Shown here one piece after another: positions 27,694 through 35,831 of a stretch of 64,000 bases of DNA. Source of the stretch: DASXQK01 sp963757155. GTDB lineage: Bacteria; Pseudomonadota; Alphaproteobacteria; Dongiales; Dongiaceae. Location of the stretch: NCBI GenBank assembly GCA_963757155.1, contig CAVWQS010000014.1, positions 124,001-188,000 on the forward strand, written 5' to 3'. Position 1 is the stretch's first letter. Every line of letters starts with the position of its first letter. The translations under genes and the position numbers were made by a program. The notes under the pieces are model-generated. The model saw nothing but the letters and a program-made list of their open reading frames with translations. It was not told the DNA's origin and did not search any database.

Positions 27694-28562
27694 GCGCGAT
27701 CCCCATCCCCGATCCGCCGGCCGCCGCCGTTCCCGGCATGAAGCGCGTCCGGCGCCATAAATGGCTGACCTGGCCGGTGATCCTCGGCGCCGTCGTCGTC
27801 CTCGCCTGGGTCATCACCGCGGCCACGGCGCAATATTGGGCGCCCTATGATCCCCTGGATTTCGTCGGCAAGCGGCTGCAGCCGCCCAGCGCCCAGCATT
27901 GGTTCGGCACCGACGGGCTCGGGCGCGACGTCTTCACCCGCACCCTCTACGGCGCCTCCCATTCCATTCCCATCGCCGTCATCGTGGTGCTCGTCGGCGC
28001 CTTCATCGGCGTGGCGCTGGGCGCCATCGCGGGCTTCTTCGGCGGGCTCGCGGATTCCGCCATCATGCGCGCCGTCGATGTCACGCTTTCCTTCCCGCCG
28101 GTGCTCCTGGCCATGGCGGTCACCGCTTCGCTCGGCCCCAGCCTCACCAATGCCGGCATCGCCATGGTCATCGTCTGGTGGCCCGTCTATGCCCGGCTCA
28201 TGCGGGCCCAGGTCATCGCGGTCAAGGGCCAGGAGCATGTCGAGGCGGCGATTGCCGGCGGGGCGAGCTGGCCGCGGCTGCTGCTCGGCCATATCCTGCC
28301 GCTCTGCTGGTCGCCGGTGCTGATCAACGCCACCATGGATTTCGGCCAGGTGGTGCTGCTGGCCGCCTCCCTCAGCTTCATCGGCCTCGGCGAGCTGCCG
28401 CCGGCGCCGGAATGGGGCTCGATGATCTCCGAGGGCGCCGTGCGCTTCTACTACTGGTGGGTCGCCGCCGGGCCCGGCCTCGCCATCCTCAGCGTGGTGC
28501 TGGCCTTCAATTTCCTCGGCGACGGCTTGCGCGACATCCTGGATCCCCGGAGCGCCGAATGA
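27690..28562 (+). CDS. ABC transporter permease (DppC/OppC type)
   Basis: 290 residues. The start ATG at 27690 overlaps the upstream stop. After a cytoplasmic N-terminus and first helix come HWFGTDGLGRDVFTRTLYGA, the signature of DppC-type permeases, and the EAA loop (GQEHVEAAIAGGASWPRLLL). The C-terminus NFLGDGLRDILDPR is also typical. It forms the channel with the preceding subunit. Confidence 0.93.
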   Translation: MSAIPIPDPPAAAVPGMKRVRRHKWLTWPVILGAVVVLAWVITAATAQYWAPYDPLDFVGKRLQPPSAQHWFGTDGLGRDVFTRTLYGASHSIPIAVIVVLVGAFIGVALGAIAGFFGGLADSAIMRAVDVTLSFPPVLLAMAVTASLGPSLTNAGIAMVIVWWPVYARLMRAQVIAVKGQEHVEAAIAGGASWPRLLLGHILPLCWSPVLINATMDFGQVVLLAASLSFIGLGELPPAPEWGSMISEGAVRFYYWWVAAGPGLAILSVVLAFNFLGDGLRDILDPRSAE

Positions 28563-28584
28563 GCGCGACCTCATAGATCGCGGA

Positions 28585-29607
28585 ATGAGTGCTGCTCCGA
28601 TCCTGGAGGTTCGCGATCTCGAGGTCTTCTTCGCGACCTCCCATGGCAGCGTCGAGGCCGTGAGGGGTGTCGATCTGACTTTGGCTGCCGGCGATGTGCT
28701 CGGCATCGTCGGTGAGTCGGGCTCGGGCAAGAGCGTCACCATGCGGGCGGTGCTGGGCCTCCTGCCGCCCACGGCGCGCATCCGCGGCTCCGTGCGCTTC
28801 CATGGCCAGGAGCTGCTCGGCCGCTCGCGCCGCCTGCTGCGCGCACTCAGGGGTAAGCGCATCGGCATGATCTTCCAGGACCCGATGACGGCCCTCAATC
28901 CGGTGATCACCATCGGTGAGCAGATCGTCGAGGCGATCCGCATCCACGACCGCGCCATCAGCCATCAGAAGGCCCTGGCCCGCGCCGTCGAGCTGCTGGA
29001 GCTGGTGGCCATTCCCTTTCCCGAGCGCCGCGTCCGGCAATATCCCCATGAGTTCTCCGGCGGCATGCGCCAGCGCGCGGTGATCGCCATGGCCATGGCC
29101 AATGGGCCGGAGCTGCTGATCGCCGACGAGCCCACCACGGCCCTCGACGTCACGGTCCAGGCCCAGATCCTGGATGTGCTGGCGCGCCTCAGGGTCGAGC
29201 GCGGGGTCAGCCTCGCCCTCATCACCCATGATCTCGGCGTGGTGGCCGGCATGGCCGATCATCTCGCCGTCATGTATGCGGGGCGGGTGGTGGAGCGCGG
29301 GCCGGTGAACGAGGTCTTCTACCGGCCGCGCCATCCCTATACCCGCGGCCTGCTGGCCGCCACGCCGCGCATCGAGGGCGAGGTGGTGCGGCTGCGGGCC
29401 ATCGAGGGCTCGCCGCCCTCCATGGCCCGGCGTCCCAGCGGCTGCGCCTTCCATCCGCGCTGCCCGCTCGCCGACGGACGGCGCTGCGTGACGGAAGAGC
29501 CTGTCCTGCGCGAGGTCGATGGCGCCTTCGCCGCCTGCCATTACGCGGAAGCGATGCCCTCGCCGGTGAGCATCGACCCGGACAGGGGAGAAGCCCATGC
29601 CGGCTGA
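28585..29607 (+). CDS. ABC transporter ATP-binding protein (DppD/OppD type)
   Basis: 340 residues. Walker A GESGSGKS (43-50), signature FSGGMRQR, Walker B LLIADEPTTALD and the C-terminal oligopeptide-transporter extension, with cysteine-rich GCAFHPRCPLADGRRC and a last Cys in FAACHY. That extension is typical of DppD/DppF proteins and often binds an iron-sulfur cluster. It energises the transporter together with the next gene, whose proposed start lies inside its 3' end. Confidence 0.93.
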   Translation: MSAAPILEVRDLEVFFATSHGSVEAVRGVDLTLAAGDVLGIVGESGSGKSVTMRAVLGLLPPTARIRGSVRFHGQELLGRSRRLLRALRGKRIGMIFQDPMTALNPVITIGEQIVEAIRIHDRAISHQKALARAVELLELVAIPFPERRVRQYPHEFSGGMRQRAVIAMAMANGPELLIADEPTTALDVTVQAQILDVLARLRVERGVSLALITHDLGVVAGMADHLAVMYAGRVVERGPVNEVFYRPRHPYTRGLLAATPRIEGEVVRLRAIEGSPPSMARRPSGCAFHPRCPLADGRRCVTEEPVLREVDGAFAACHYAEAMPSPVSIDPDRGEAHAG

Positions 29608-30644
29608 ACCCGCTACAACCGCCCCGCTCGGCGGCGGTCGAGCCGATCCTGGCGCTCCACCATGTCACCAAGCTCTTCCCGGTGCTGGAAGGCATTCTGA
29701 TCCGCCGTCCCGTGAGCTGGATCCAGGCGGTCTCCGACGTTTCCTTCGATCTCTATCCCGGCGAGACCCTTGGGCTGGTGGGGGAATCAGGCTGCGGGAA
29801 ATCGACTTTGGCGCGCTGCATTCTGCGCCTGACCGATCCCAGCTCGGGACAGATCTTCTTCAAGGGCCAGGACATCGCCCAGCTCAAGGCGAAGGAGATG
29901 CGGCCGATTCGCCGGCATCTCCAGATCGTCTTCCAGGACCCCTATGGCTCGCTCCATCCGCGCATGCGGGCGGGGGATATCATCGCCGAGCCGGTGCGCC
30001 TCCTGGGCCTCACGCGCGCCGAGACCGAGGCCTGGGTGGCAGAGCTGCTGAGCCTGGTGAAGCTCGCGCCGGAGCATGCCCGCCGCTATCCCCATGAATT
30101 CTCCGGCGGCCAGCGCCAGCGCATCGGCATCGCCCGCGCGCTTGCCGTCCGGCCCGAGGTGGTGGTGCTGGACGAGCCGGTCTCGGCCCTCGACGTCAGC
30201 ATCCAGGCGGGCGTGCTGAACCTGCTCAAGGATCTGCAAGGCCAATTCGGCCTGGCCTATCTCTTCGTCGCCCATAATCTCGCTGTGGTGCGCAATGTCT
30301 GCGACCGGGTCGCGGTCATGTATCTGGGCAAGATCGTGGAGATCGCCCCGCGGGATTCCCTCTATGCCGCGCCCCGCCACCCCTATACCCAGGCGCTTTT
30401 CTCCGCCGCCCCGCTGCCCGATCCGAAGCGCGAACGGGCGCGCCGGCGCATCGTGCTCCAGGGCGATCTGCCGAGCCCGCTGGCGCCCCCCTCCGGCTGC
30501 CGCTTCCGCACCCGCTGCTGGAAGGCGCAAGCGATCTGCGCCCAGGTCGAGCCGCCGCTGGAGGGTGCGGCGGGGCACCGCGTGGCCTGTCATTTCCCCG
30601 ACAATCTGCCCCCATCTTCCCCCTCGCCCGCTGCAGGGAAGTGA
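29597..30644 (+). CDS. ABC transporter ATP-binding protein (DppF/OppF type), frameshift near start
   Basis: The second ATPase: Walker A GESGCGKST, signature FSGGQRQR, Walker B VVVLDEPVSALD and a C-terminal GCRFRTRCWKAQAIC cysteine cluster. Reading is clean from an ATG at 29682. Upstream, the usual N-terminal strand (VEPILALHHVTKLFPV) is present in the same frame but without a start. An ATG at 29597 would supply it if one G near 29631 is removed (TTAPL joins AAVEPILA). So the native start is probably 29597. It completes the SBP-permease-permease-ATPase-ATPase operon. Confidence 0.9.
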
Positions 30645-30688
30645 TAGCCGAACGAGTTTACATTTCTGACAACACTGCAGCAGTTTGC

Positions 30689-31060
30689 CTATTTCAAGGT
30701 GCTGAGATAAGCGATGATGTCAGCACGGTCATTGGCTTTCGGAAGGCCCACGAAAGTCATCTTCGTCCCGGGTACCTTCGCTCGTGGATTGGTTAGATAA
30801 GAATCAAGCGTAGCCGGATCCCAGGTTAACCCTGCGCCGCGCATCGCCGCTGAGTAGCTGTACGTCTCGATTGAAGCAGATTTGCGTCCGACCACGCCGG
30901 CCAGTGATGGCCCGACCCAATTCTTGCCCGCCTCGACACTGTGGCAGCTGCCACATTTGTGCTTGAACAGGTCTTCACCAATTGCCGCGCTGCCGTCGGC
31001 CCGGGCGAGAGATGCCGTGCAAAGGCTCAACCCAACCACGGTTAAAACGATGGCTCTCAC
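30689..31060 (-). CDS. Class I cytochrome c (c-550/c2-like)
   Basis: 123 residues. An N-terminal signal peptide ends near ARA-D, so the protein is periplasmic. Haem attachment is at CGSCH (C36, C39, H40) and the distal ligand is M101 in GTKMTF. KNWVGPSLAGVVGRK and the C-terminal DIIAYLSTL are typical of mitochondrial-type cytochromes c. It lies 91 bases downstream of the cupredoxin gene on the same strand and may share its FNR-controlled promoter. A role as electron carrier to a reductase or oxidase is likely, though none is in the window. Confidence 0.92.
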   Translation of the reverse strand: MRAIVLTVVGLSLCTASLARADGSAAIGEDLFKHKCGSCHSVEAGKNWVGPSLAGVVGRKSASIETYSYSAAMRGAGLTWDPATLDSYLTNPRAKVPGTKMTFVGLPKANDRADIIAYLSTLK

Positions 31061-31151
31061 GTCCTTGCTCCTTTGACGAGCTTCCGCTTGCCGACTGACG
31101 TCAATTGCGTCGCGTCGGGGGGCGGCGCTTTGCTCCCCGATACGCGAACGG

Positions 31152-31673
31152 CTACTTCACCGTGAAGAGCGTCCACATTCCCGCCATGTAGTGGTTCGGA
31201 ATGTCGCAATAGAGAAGATAGACGCCTGGTTTCAGATCGAGCCGCAACGCGCCGGTCTTACCGGGATCGAGCTCGGAGACTTCGCCCAGATGAACTCCGG
31301 CTTTGTCCTCGTCGACCTTGGCGTCGCCGGCCAGGTACGGCAGCGGCGTGGAGGCGTCCTTCAATCTGGCCACGATCACTTCGTGGATGATTTCCGTCGA
31401 TGAATTGAGAACCTCGAAAGTCACCTCGCCCGCTTTGACGGTATCGGTGCTGACTGCGACTCCCATCGTCACTTTGGACATATCTTTGCCAGTTGCAGGG
31501 AACCCAAGATCAGTCGGCATCTCCGCAGTTGCGCCCTTGTCCCAGAGCGACACGTTCACCACTGTTCCTGCGGCGTGGGATGGGCTCGCCGACATCGCGC
31601 CGATGGCCAAAGCAGCTGCGGGCAGAAGAAAGCGAATATTGGCCATCCATCGATTTGAGGTACGCTCGTACAT
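31152..31673 (-). CDS. Secreted cupredoxin (type 1 copper protein)
   Basis: 173 residues from ATG 31673, seven bases after AGGAAGG; a TTG at 31679 is an alternative. The signal peptide ends near SHA-A. The C-terminal half is a plastocyanin-like fold with type 1 copper ligands H97 (EIIHEVIV), C156, H161 and M166 in YCDIPNHYMAGM (C-x4-H-x4-M). It should carry single electrons in the periplasm. A perfect FNR box lies 64 bases upstream and a cytochrome c gene follows. The ~65-residue N-terminal domain is not one I recognise. Confidence 0.85.
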   Translation of the reverse strand: MYERTSNRWMANIRFLLPAAALAIGAMSASPSHAAGTVVNVSLWDKGATAEMPTDLGFPATGKDMSKVTMGVAVSTDTVKAGEVTFEVLNSSTEIIHEVIVARLKDASTPLPYLAGDAKVDEDKAGVHLGEVSELDPGKTGALRLDLKPGVYLLYCDIPNHYMAGMWTLFTVK

Positions 31674-31736
31674 GATCAACCTTCCTATATGAATGACATC
31701 GCACTAATCACACTATGCCGGATGGCCAGAACGGCA

Positions 31737-31750
31737 TTGATTCAGATCAA
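31737..31750. promoter_or_regulatory. FNR box, perfect consensus
   Basis: TTGATTCAGATCAA matches TTGAT-N4-ATCAA exactly. It lies 64 bases before the cupredoxin start codon, a position suited to activation under oxygen limitation. The FNR-type regulator encoded 0.3 kb away is the obvious candidate to bind it. Confidence 0.8.
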
Positions 31751-31866
31751 GTGGCATCCCCGGCGCAGCGCATAATTATTCGAACAATGACCCCTGAGCC
31801 CCTTCAGCTTTAAGTAGAGTCCGTCGACCACAAGGGGACGGACAACGAAGCCCTCGAGATGCAAGG

Positions 31867-32025
31867 AAGAGCAGATCATCGCCGTCCCGCGTGAGTGGGA
31901 GGCGGAGGCATCGACGGCGGATGTCTGCCGTCGGCACGGCGCCAGTAGCGCGACAATCTACAAGTGGACCGCAAATTATGGCGGGTTGGATACAGGGGCC
32001 GCGTGTTTACCTTCGGAGCGAATTC
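31867..32025 (+). mobile_element. IS3-family OrfA remnant
   Basis: From 31867 the plus strand reads EEQIIAVPREWEAEASTADV, then CRRHGASSATIYKWTANYGG. This is the helix-turn-helix start of IS3-family OrfA (usual form EEQI-x-REWEAG, CRRHGIS-x-FYKWKAKYGG). The first codons are missing and the similarity ends soon after YGGLD. There is no OrfB, so it is a dead fragment. Apart from this and the FNR box, the 31674-32064 gap holds nothing I recognise. Confidence 0.75.
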
Positions 32026-32064
32026 AGATCGATGAGGAAATACCGGACGGTCGTTCGCCGTTCC

Positions 32065-32811
32065 TTAATCGTCCGTCGCGCCGTCCACCAGCTCCTTAAG
32101 CCCCTCCGGATCGAGGATGTCGATTCGATTGCGCTGGCTGGTGGCGATGAGCTTTGCTTGGCGCAACTGGGTTAAGGTGCGGCTGACCGTCTCGGTCGTC
32201 AGCCCGAGATAGTCCGCTATGTCGGTGCGGGTCATCGGCACATCGAGCGGCGACGCGGGCTGGCGGCGCTTCAGCGCACGGTCCGAGAGCGAAACAAGGA
32301 AAGAGGCAACCCGTTCCTTGGCTGTTTTGCGGCCGAGTAGCACAATCTGATCCTGTGCCGCCGCGAGTTCGTGCGCCGTCGTTCCCAGCAATTTGCGTTC
32401 CAGGCGCGGTAGTTCGGCGAGCAACGTCTCAAGTTTCTTGCGGGGAAAGCGGCAGAGCTGCACGGGCTCGATTGCTTCGGCGCTATAGGCATAGGTATCG
32501 TTAAGAGCAATGCCCAGAAAATCGCCGGGGAACAGGAATCCGGTCACCTGCCGCCGGCCGTCAGTCAACAGCTTGTAAAGCCTCACAGATCCACGAACCA
32601 CGTTGAACAGGTCGCTCGCCGGCTCACCCTCGCCGATGACGGTGCGGCCGGGATCGAAATTGATCGTCGAGATGATCGTGCTTAGCCGGCTGAGTTCGTT
32701 CGCCGACAAGACGCTGCAAACGCTGAGCTCGCGAATTCTGCAAGCCCCGCAGGGGCCGGCCAGATCGAGGGATGGGCCGGGTCGAGGCTGAGCGGGAAGC
32801 AGACTTGCCAT
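32065..32811 (-). CDS. FNR-type oxygen-sensing transcriptional regulator (Crp/Fnr family)
   Basis: 248 residues. The N-terminal cysteines C21, C24 and C32 (C-x2-C-x7-C) plus C120 form the set that holds the oxygen-labile [4Fe-4S] cluster in FNR/FnrN/AadR proteins. A cyclic-nucleotide-binding-like beta roll follows, then a long dimer helix and a C-terminal HTH (DIADYLGLTTETVSRTLTQL). The E-x2-SR of its recognition helix is the FNR specificity type for TTGAT half-sites. Two such boxes lie nearby, one upstream of this gene, so autoregulation is likely. Confidence 0.92.
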   Translation of the reverse strand: MASLLPAQPRPGPSLDLAGPCGACRIRELSVCSVLSANELSRLSTIISTINFDPGRTVIGEGEPASDLFNVVRGSVRLYKLLTDGRRQVTGFLFPGDFLGIALNDTYAYSAEAIEPVQLCRFPRKKLETLLAELPRLERKLLGTTAHELAAAQDQIVLLGRKTAKERVASFLVSLSDRALKRRQPASPLDVPMTRTDIADYLGLTTETVSRTLTQLRQAKLIATSQRNRIDILDPEGLKELVDGATDD

Positions 32812-32884
32812 CCGTCGGCTCTCCTGCGGATTACAGCACGATGATGCCGCTCTTGGCGCGCGTGCGCAGATTTATTTCAGGGAA

Positions 32885-32898
32885 TTGATCCATATCAC
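32885..32898. promoter_or_regulatory. FNR box between divergent genes
   Basis: TTGATCCATATCAC matches nine of the ten defined bases of TTGAT-N4-ATCAA. It is 74 bases upstream of the FNR-type gene and 51 bases upstream of the rightward hypothetical gene, so it could serve both. Confidence 0.7.
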
Positions 32899-32948
32899 GG
32901 CCAATCGCAGGCGTCTCGGACTAACTCTATCCAACAAAGGAAATAGCC

Positions 32949-33410
32949 GTGGCACGTCAATTCATCGCGAAATCCCTGAGACCTGAGTCCGTCGATAAGG
33001 CCTTCGCGTTGGTGCGCAGCGCGGATGTCTCCCTCACCCTCGATCAGTGGCGTGACTACGCCCTTGGTCTGATCAGATGTGGCATGCCGGCAAGCGGGAT
33101 TCTCAGCATAGAGAACCGTGCCGGCACGATTCAGGGCCTATGCGGCTATCGCACGGAGTCATCGCTCGGCTGCGGTGTCATCTGTTCCGTGGACTATCTG
33201 GTCGTCCTCGATCTTATCGACGAAGCAGCGGTCATGGCGGCTCTTCTCAAAGCCTCCGAGGATATGGCACGGCGACAAGGTGCCGTGGCACTTCGCCTTG
33301 ACCTCCTCCATGGCACGCGAACGACGGAGCAACTGCTCCGGCGACTATGCAAGACGGGCCACCGGATCGAGCGAATTCGGCTTCTGAAGGAGCTGCTTAC
33401 AGGCGGCTAG
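32949..33410 (+). CDS. Hypothetical protein, GNAT-acetyltransferase-like
   Basis: 153 residues from a GTG start at 32949. I do not recognise a named family. The pattern resembles a GNAT fold: a central strand with GTIQGLCGYR, then CSVDYLVVLDLID, a helix KASEDMARRQGAVALRLDL and a final GHRIERIRLLKEL. The acetyl-CoA loop is not clear. The FNR box 51 bases upstream places it under oxygen control with the cupredoxin and cytochrome. Function unknown. Confidence 0.7.
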   Translation: MARQFIAKSLRPESVDKAFALVRSADVSLTLDQWRDYALGLIRCGMPASGILSIENRAGTIQGLCGYRTESSLGCGVICSVDYLVVLDLIDEAAVMAALLKASEDMARRQGAVALRLDLLHGTRTTEQLLRRLCKTGHRIERIRLLKELLTGG

Positions 33411-33436
33411 TGCGGCCAAGGTTCCCCGGTCTGCCG

Positions 33437-33500
33437 GCCCTCACCCTCCCATTGCTGACGCGATAGGCGCCTCCCTCTCCCGCTGTCGCGGGAGGGTTGG
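33437..33500. repeat. Dispersed intergenic repeat (CCCTCACCCTCCC type)
   Basis: GCCCTCACCCTCCC, a short GCGATAGGCGC middle, CCTCCCTCTCCCGC and a closing GCGGGAGGG hairpin. The reverse complement of 54178-54254 shows the same order of parts. It lies between the 3' ends of two convergent genes and may terminate transcription. Confidence 0.6.
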
Positions 33501-33504
33501 CAAG

Positions 33505-34465
33505 TCAGCCGACTTTGCTCACGGCGGGGCCGATCGCGTAGTTGACCGCGAATCGCGTGCCAGCCCGCCTCGCGCTTCGACCAGTAGAGGCGGCGCAGCC
33601 GCGTCGTGGTCGGCCCGGGCTTGCCGTCGCCGATGGCATGCTTGTCCACCGAGGAGACGGGCATGATGCCGCCGGCGGTGCTGGAGAGGAAGACCTCGTC
33701 GGCGTTCTGCAGATCCTCGGGCGAAACCTTCGCCAGCCGTGCCTTCAGATTGAGCTCGCTCGCCAGCTCGAAGACCGTGCGCCGGGTCATGCCGTCCAGC
33801 ACATTGGCATCGGGGGTGAGCAGCTCGCCCTCCTTGATGGCGAAGACGTTGAAGCCCGGCCCTTCCGCGACATTGCCGTCGAAATCCGTCAGCAGCACCG
33901 TCTCATAGCCCGCGTCATAGGCGCTGAAGAGAGCCATGTCGAAATCGAGCCAGTGGTAGTGCTTCACCTCGGGATCGACGGATTCCGGCGGCACGCGGCG
34001 GATCGGGCTCACCATCACATGCATGCCGCGTTCCTGCACTTCGGGCGAGGCGATCCAGACATAGCGCAGGCAGAAGAGCTGGAACCGGTTCACCGCCTTG
34101 CGCAGGTCGCGCTGGCCGATGGGCGGACAGCCGCGGGTCATGATCATCTGCAGATAGGCGTTCTCGAAGCCGGTGAGGGCGCAGCAACGGTCGAGGATGT
34201 CGCGGATCTGCTCCCGGCTGTAGGGCGAGGTGAAGCGCAGCCGCGAGCAGGAGCGCTCGAAACGGTCGATGTGATTCTCGCGGCGGAAATACTGACCCTT
34301 CCAGACCGAGATCGTGTCCTGGCAGGCATCGGAGCGCAGGAACCCGTAGTCCATGAGCGGAATCTTGGCTTCCGCGATGGGGACATAATCGCCGTCGATG
34401 AAGGCGACCCCATCGGCGAAGCGGCTGCTGGCGATGGTGCTGGCCAGAGGGGATGCATCGTTCAT
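33505..34465 (-). CDS. Class IV aminotransferase (branched-chain/D-amino acid type), frameshift at end
   Basis: About 319 residues from ATG 34465. Features are MDYGFLRSDACQDTISVWKG, the Schiff-base lysine K168 (EVKHYHWLDF), and VAEGPGFNVFAI with the PLP-facing glutamate. The last ~18 codons go out of frame near 33550: one extra base after GWHAI separates AVNYAIGPAVSKVG and its TGA at 33505-33507. Without correction the reading runs into the repeat beyond. It transaminates a branched-chain or D-amino acid. It faces the CoA-transferase gene across an operator-bearing gap. Confidence 0.87.
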
Positions 34466-34515
34466 GGCGGGAGCTCCTTCATGCGGCGGCAGGACGCTAG
34501 CGAATGATGCGACCC

Positions 34516-34567
34516 TGCGGAACCTCGAGTCAATGCTTGCGGAATTGCATTCCGCCATGCGAAATTG
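34516..34567. promoter_or_regulatory. Candidate IclR-type operator in divergent gap
   Basis: GCGGAAT-TGC-ATTCCGC at 34539-34555 is a perfect 7+7 palindrome. It is followed by ATGCGAAAT at 34557-34565, and there is an extra TGCGGAAC half-site at 34516-34523. Read in reverse, the block matches the site at 23501-23533 upstream of the acyl-CoA dehydrogenase gene. The IclR gene downstream of the CoA-transferase is the likely source of the binding protein. Confidence 0.5.
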
Positions 34568-34598
34568 AGCGACGACATTGAACGCGAGGCGACGGCGC

Positions 34599-35831
34599 AT
34601 GCGCTCCCCCCTGGAAGGCATCAAGGTCCTCGATCTCTCCCGGGTGCTGGCGGGGCCGTGGTGCGCCATGACCTTGGCGGATCTGGGCGCCGAGGTCTGG
34701 AAGGTGGAGACGCCCAAGGGCGGCGATGAGACGCGGAAATGGGCGCCGCCCAGCGTGCGCGGGATCTCCACCTATTATCTCTCGGTCAACCGCAACAAGA
34801 AGGCGGTCGCACTCGACATGGCGAGCCCGCGCGGGGCAGAGCTGGTGCGCGAGCTGGTGCGCCGCGCTGATATCGTCGTCGAGAATTTCATGCCCAAATC
34901 CCTGCAGCGCCTCGGCCTCGATTATGAATCCCTGCGGGCGCTCAACCCGCGGATCATCCATTGCTCGATCTCCGGCTATGGCCGCGACGGGCCGCTGGCC
35001 GACCGGCCGGGCTATGATTTCGTCATGCAGGCCGAATGCGGGCTGATGGCCATCACCGGCACCGCCGAGGGTGAGCCGCTGCGCTTCGGCGTCGCCATCA
35101 CCGATCTCGTCTCCGGTATGAATGCGACCCAGGCAATCCTGGCCGCGCTCTATCACCGCGCCATGACCGGGGAGGGGCAGAGCGTCGATGTCGCCCTCTA
35201 CCGCAGCGGCCTCCAGCTCCTGGCCAATATCGGCAGCGGCTATCTCAATACCGAGGTGGAGCCGGTGCGCTTCGGCAATGCCCATCCCTCCATCGTGCCC
35301 TATCAGGCCTTCGCCACGGCCGACGGCATGCTGGCCTTGGCGGTGGGCACCGATGACCAGTTCAAGCGTCTCTGCATAGAGGTCCTGGCGCGTCCCGACC
35401 TGGCGGCTACGCCCGAATACGCCACCAATCGCAAGCGGGGCGAGAACCGCGCGCCGTTGGTGGCCGAGCTCGCTGTCCTGTTCCTGCAGCAATCGACGGC
35501 CCATTGGCTGCAGCGCCTTGCCGCGGCGAATGTCCCGGGCGGCAAGGTGCGCAAGGTCTCGGAGGCCTTCAGCGAGCAGCCCGATCTCGCCGGCGGGATG
35601 GTGGCCGAGGTCCCGCATCCCGAGCTCGGCCATGTCAAAGTGATGGGCTCCCCCCTGCGCTTTTCCGCCTCGCGCCTGGCCGAGCCCAGCCATCCGCCGC
35701 TGCTGGGCGAGCATACGGCCGAGGTGCTGCAGCAAGTGCTTGGCCTGGCGCCGGCGGAGATCGCGCGGCTTCATGGGGAAGGCGTGGTGCTGGACGCGGC
35801 GCTCGCAGCGCCCCAGGAGAAGCGCGCATGA
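34599..35831 (+). CDS. CaiB/BaiF-type (class III) CoA-transferase
   Basis: 410 residues from ATG 34599 (a TTG at 34578 is less likely). MRSPLEGIKVLDLSRVLAGP, DLGAEVWKVE and NRNKKAVALD are the family's N-terminal signature. RPGYDFVMQAECGLM carries the catalytic aspartate region. It moves CoA between a donor acyl-CoA and a carboxylic acid, activating the acid for breakdown. The stop overlaps the start of the IclR gene. An acyl-CoA dehydrogenase at 23.6 kb has a similar upstream operator. Confidence 0.92.
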   Translation: MRSPLEGIKVLDLSRVLAGPWCAMTLADLGAEVWKVETPKGGDETRKWAPPSVRGISTYYLSVNRNKKAVALDMASPRGAELVRELVRRADIVVENFMPKSLQRLGLDYESLRALNPRIIHCSISGYGRDGPLADRPGYDFVMQAECGLMAITGTAEGEPLRFGVAITDLVSGMNATQAILAALYHRAMTGEGQSVDVALYRSGLQLLANIGSGYLNTEVEPVRFGNAHPSIVPYQAFATADGMLALAVGTDDQFKRLCIEVLARPDLAATPEYATNRKRGENRAPLVAELAVLFLQQSTAHWLQRLAAANVPGGKVRKVSEAFSEQPDLAGGMVAEVPHPELGHVKVMGSPLRFSASRLAEPSHPPLLGEHTAEVLQQVLGLAPAEIARLHGEGVVLDAALAAPQEKRA

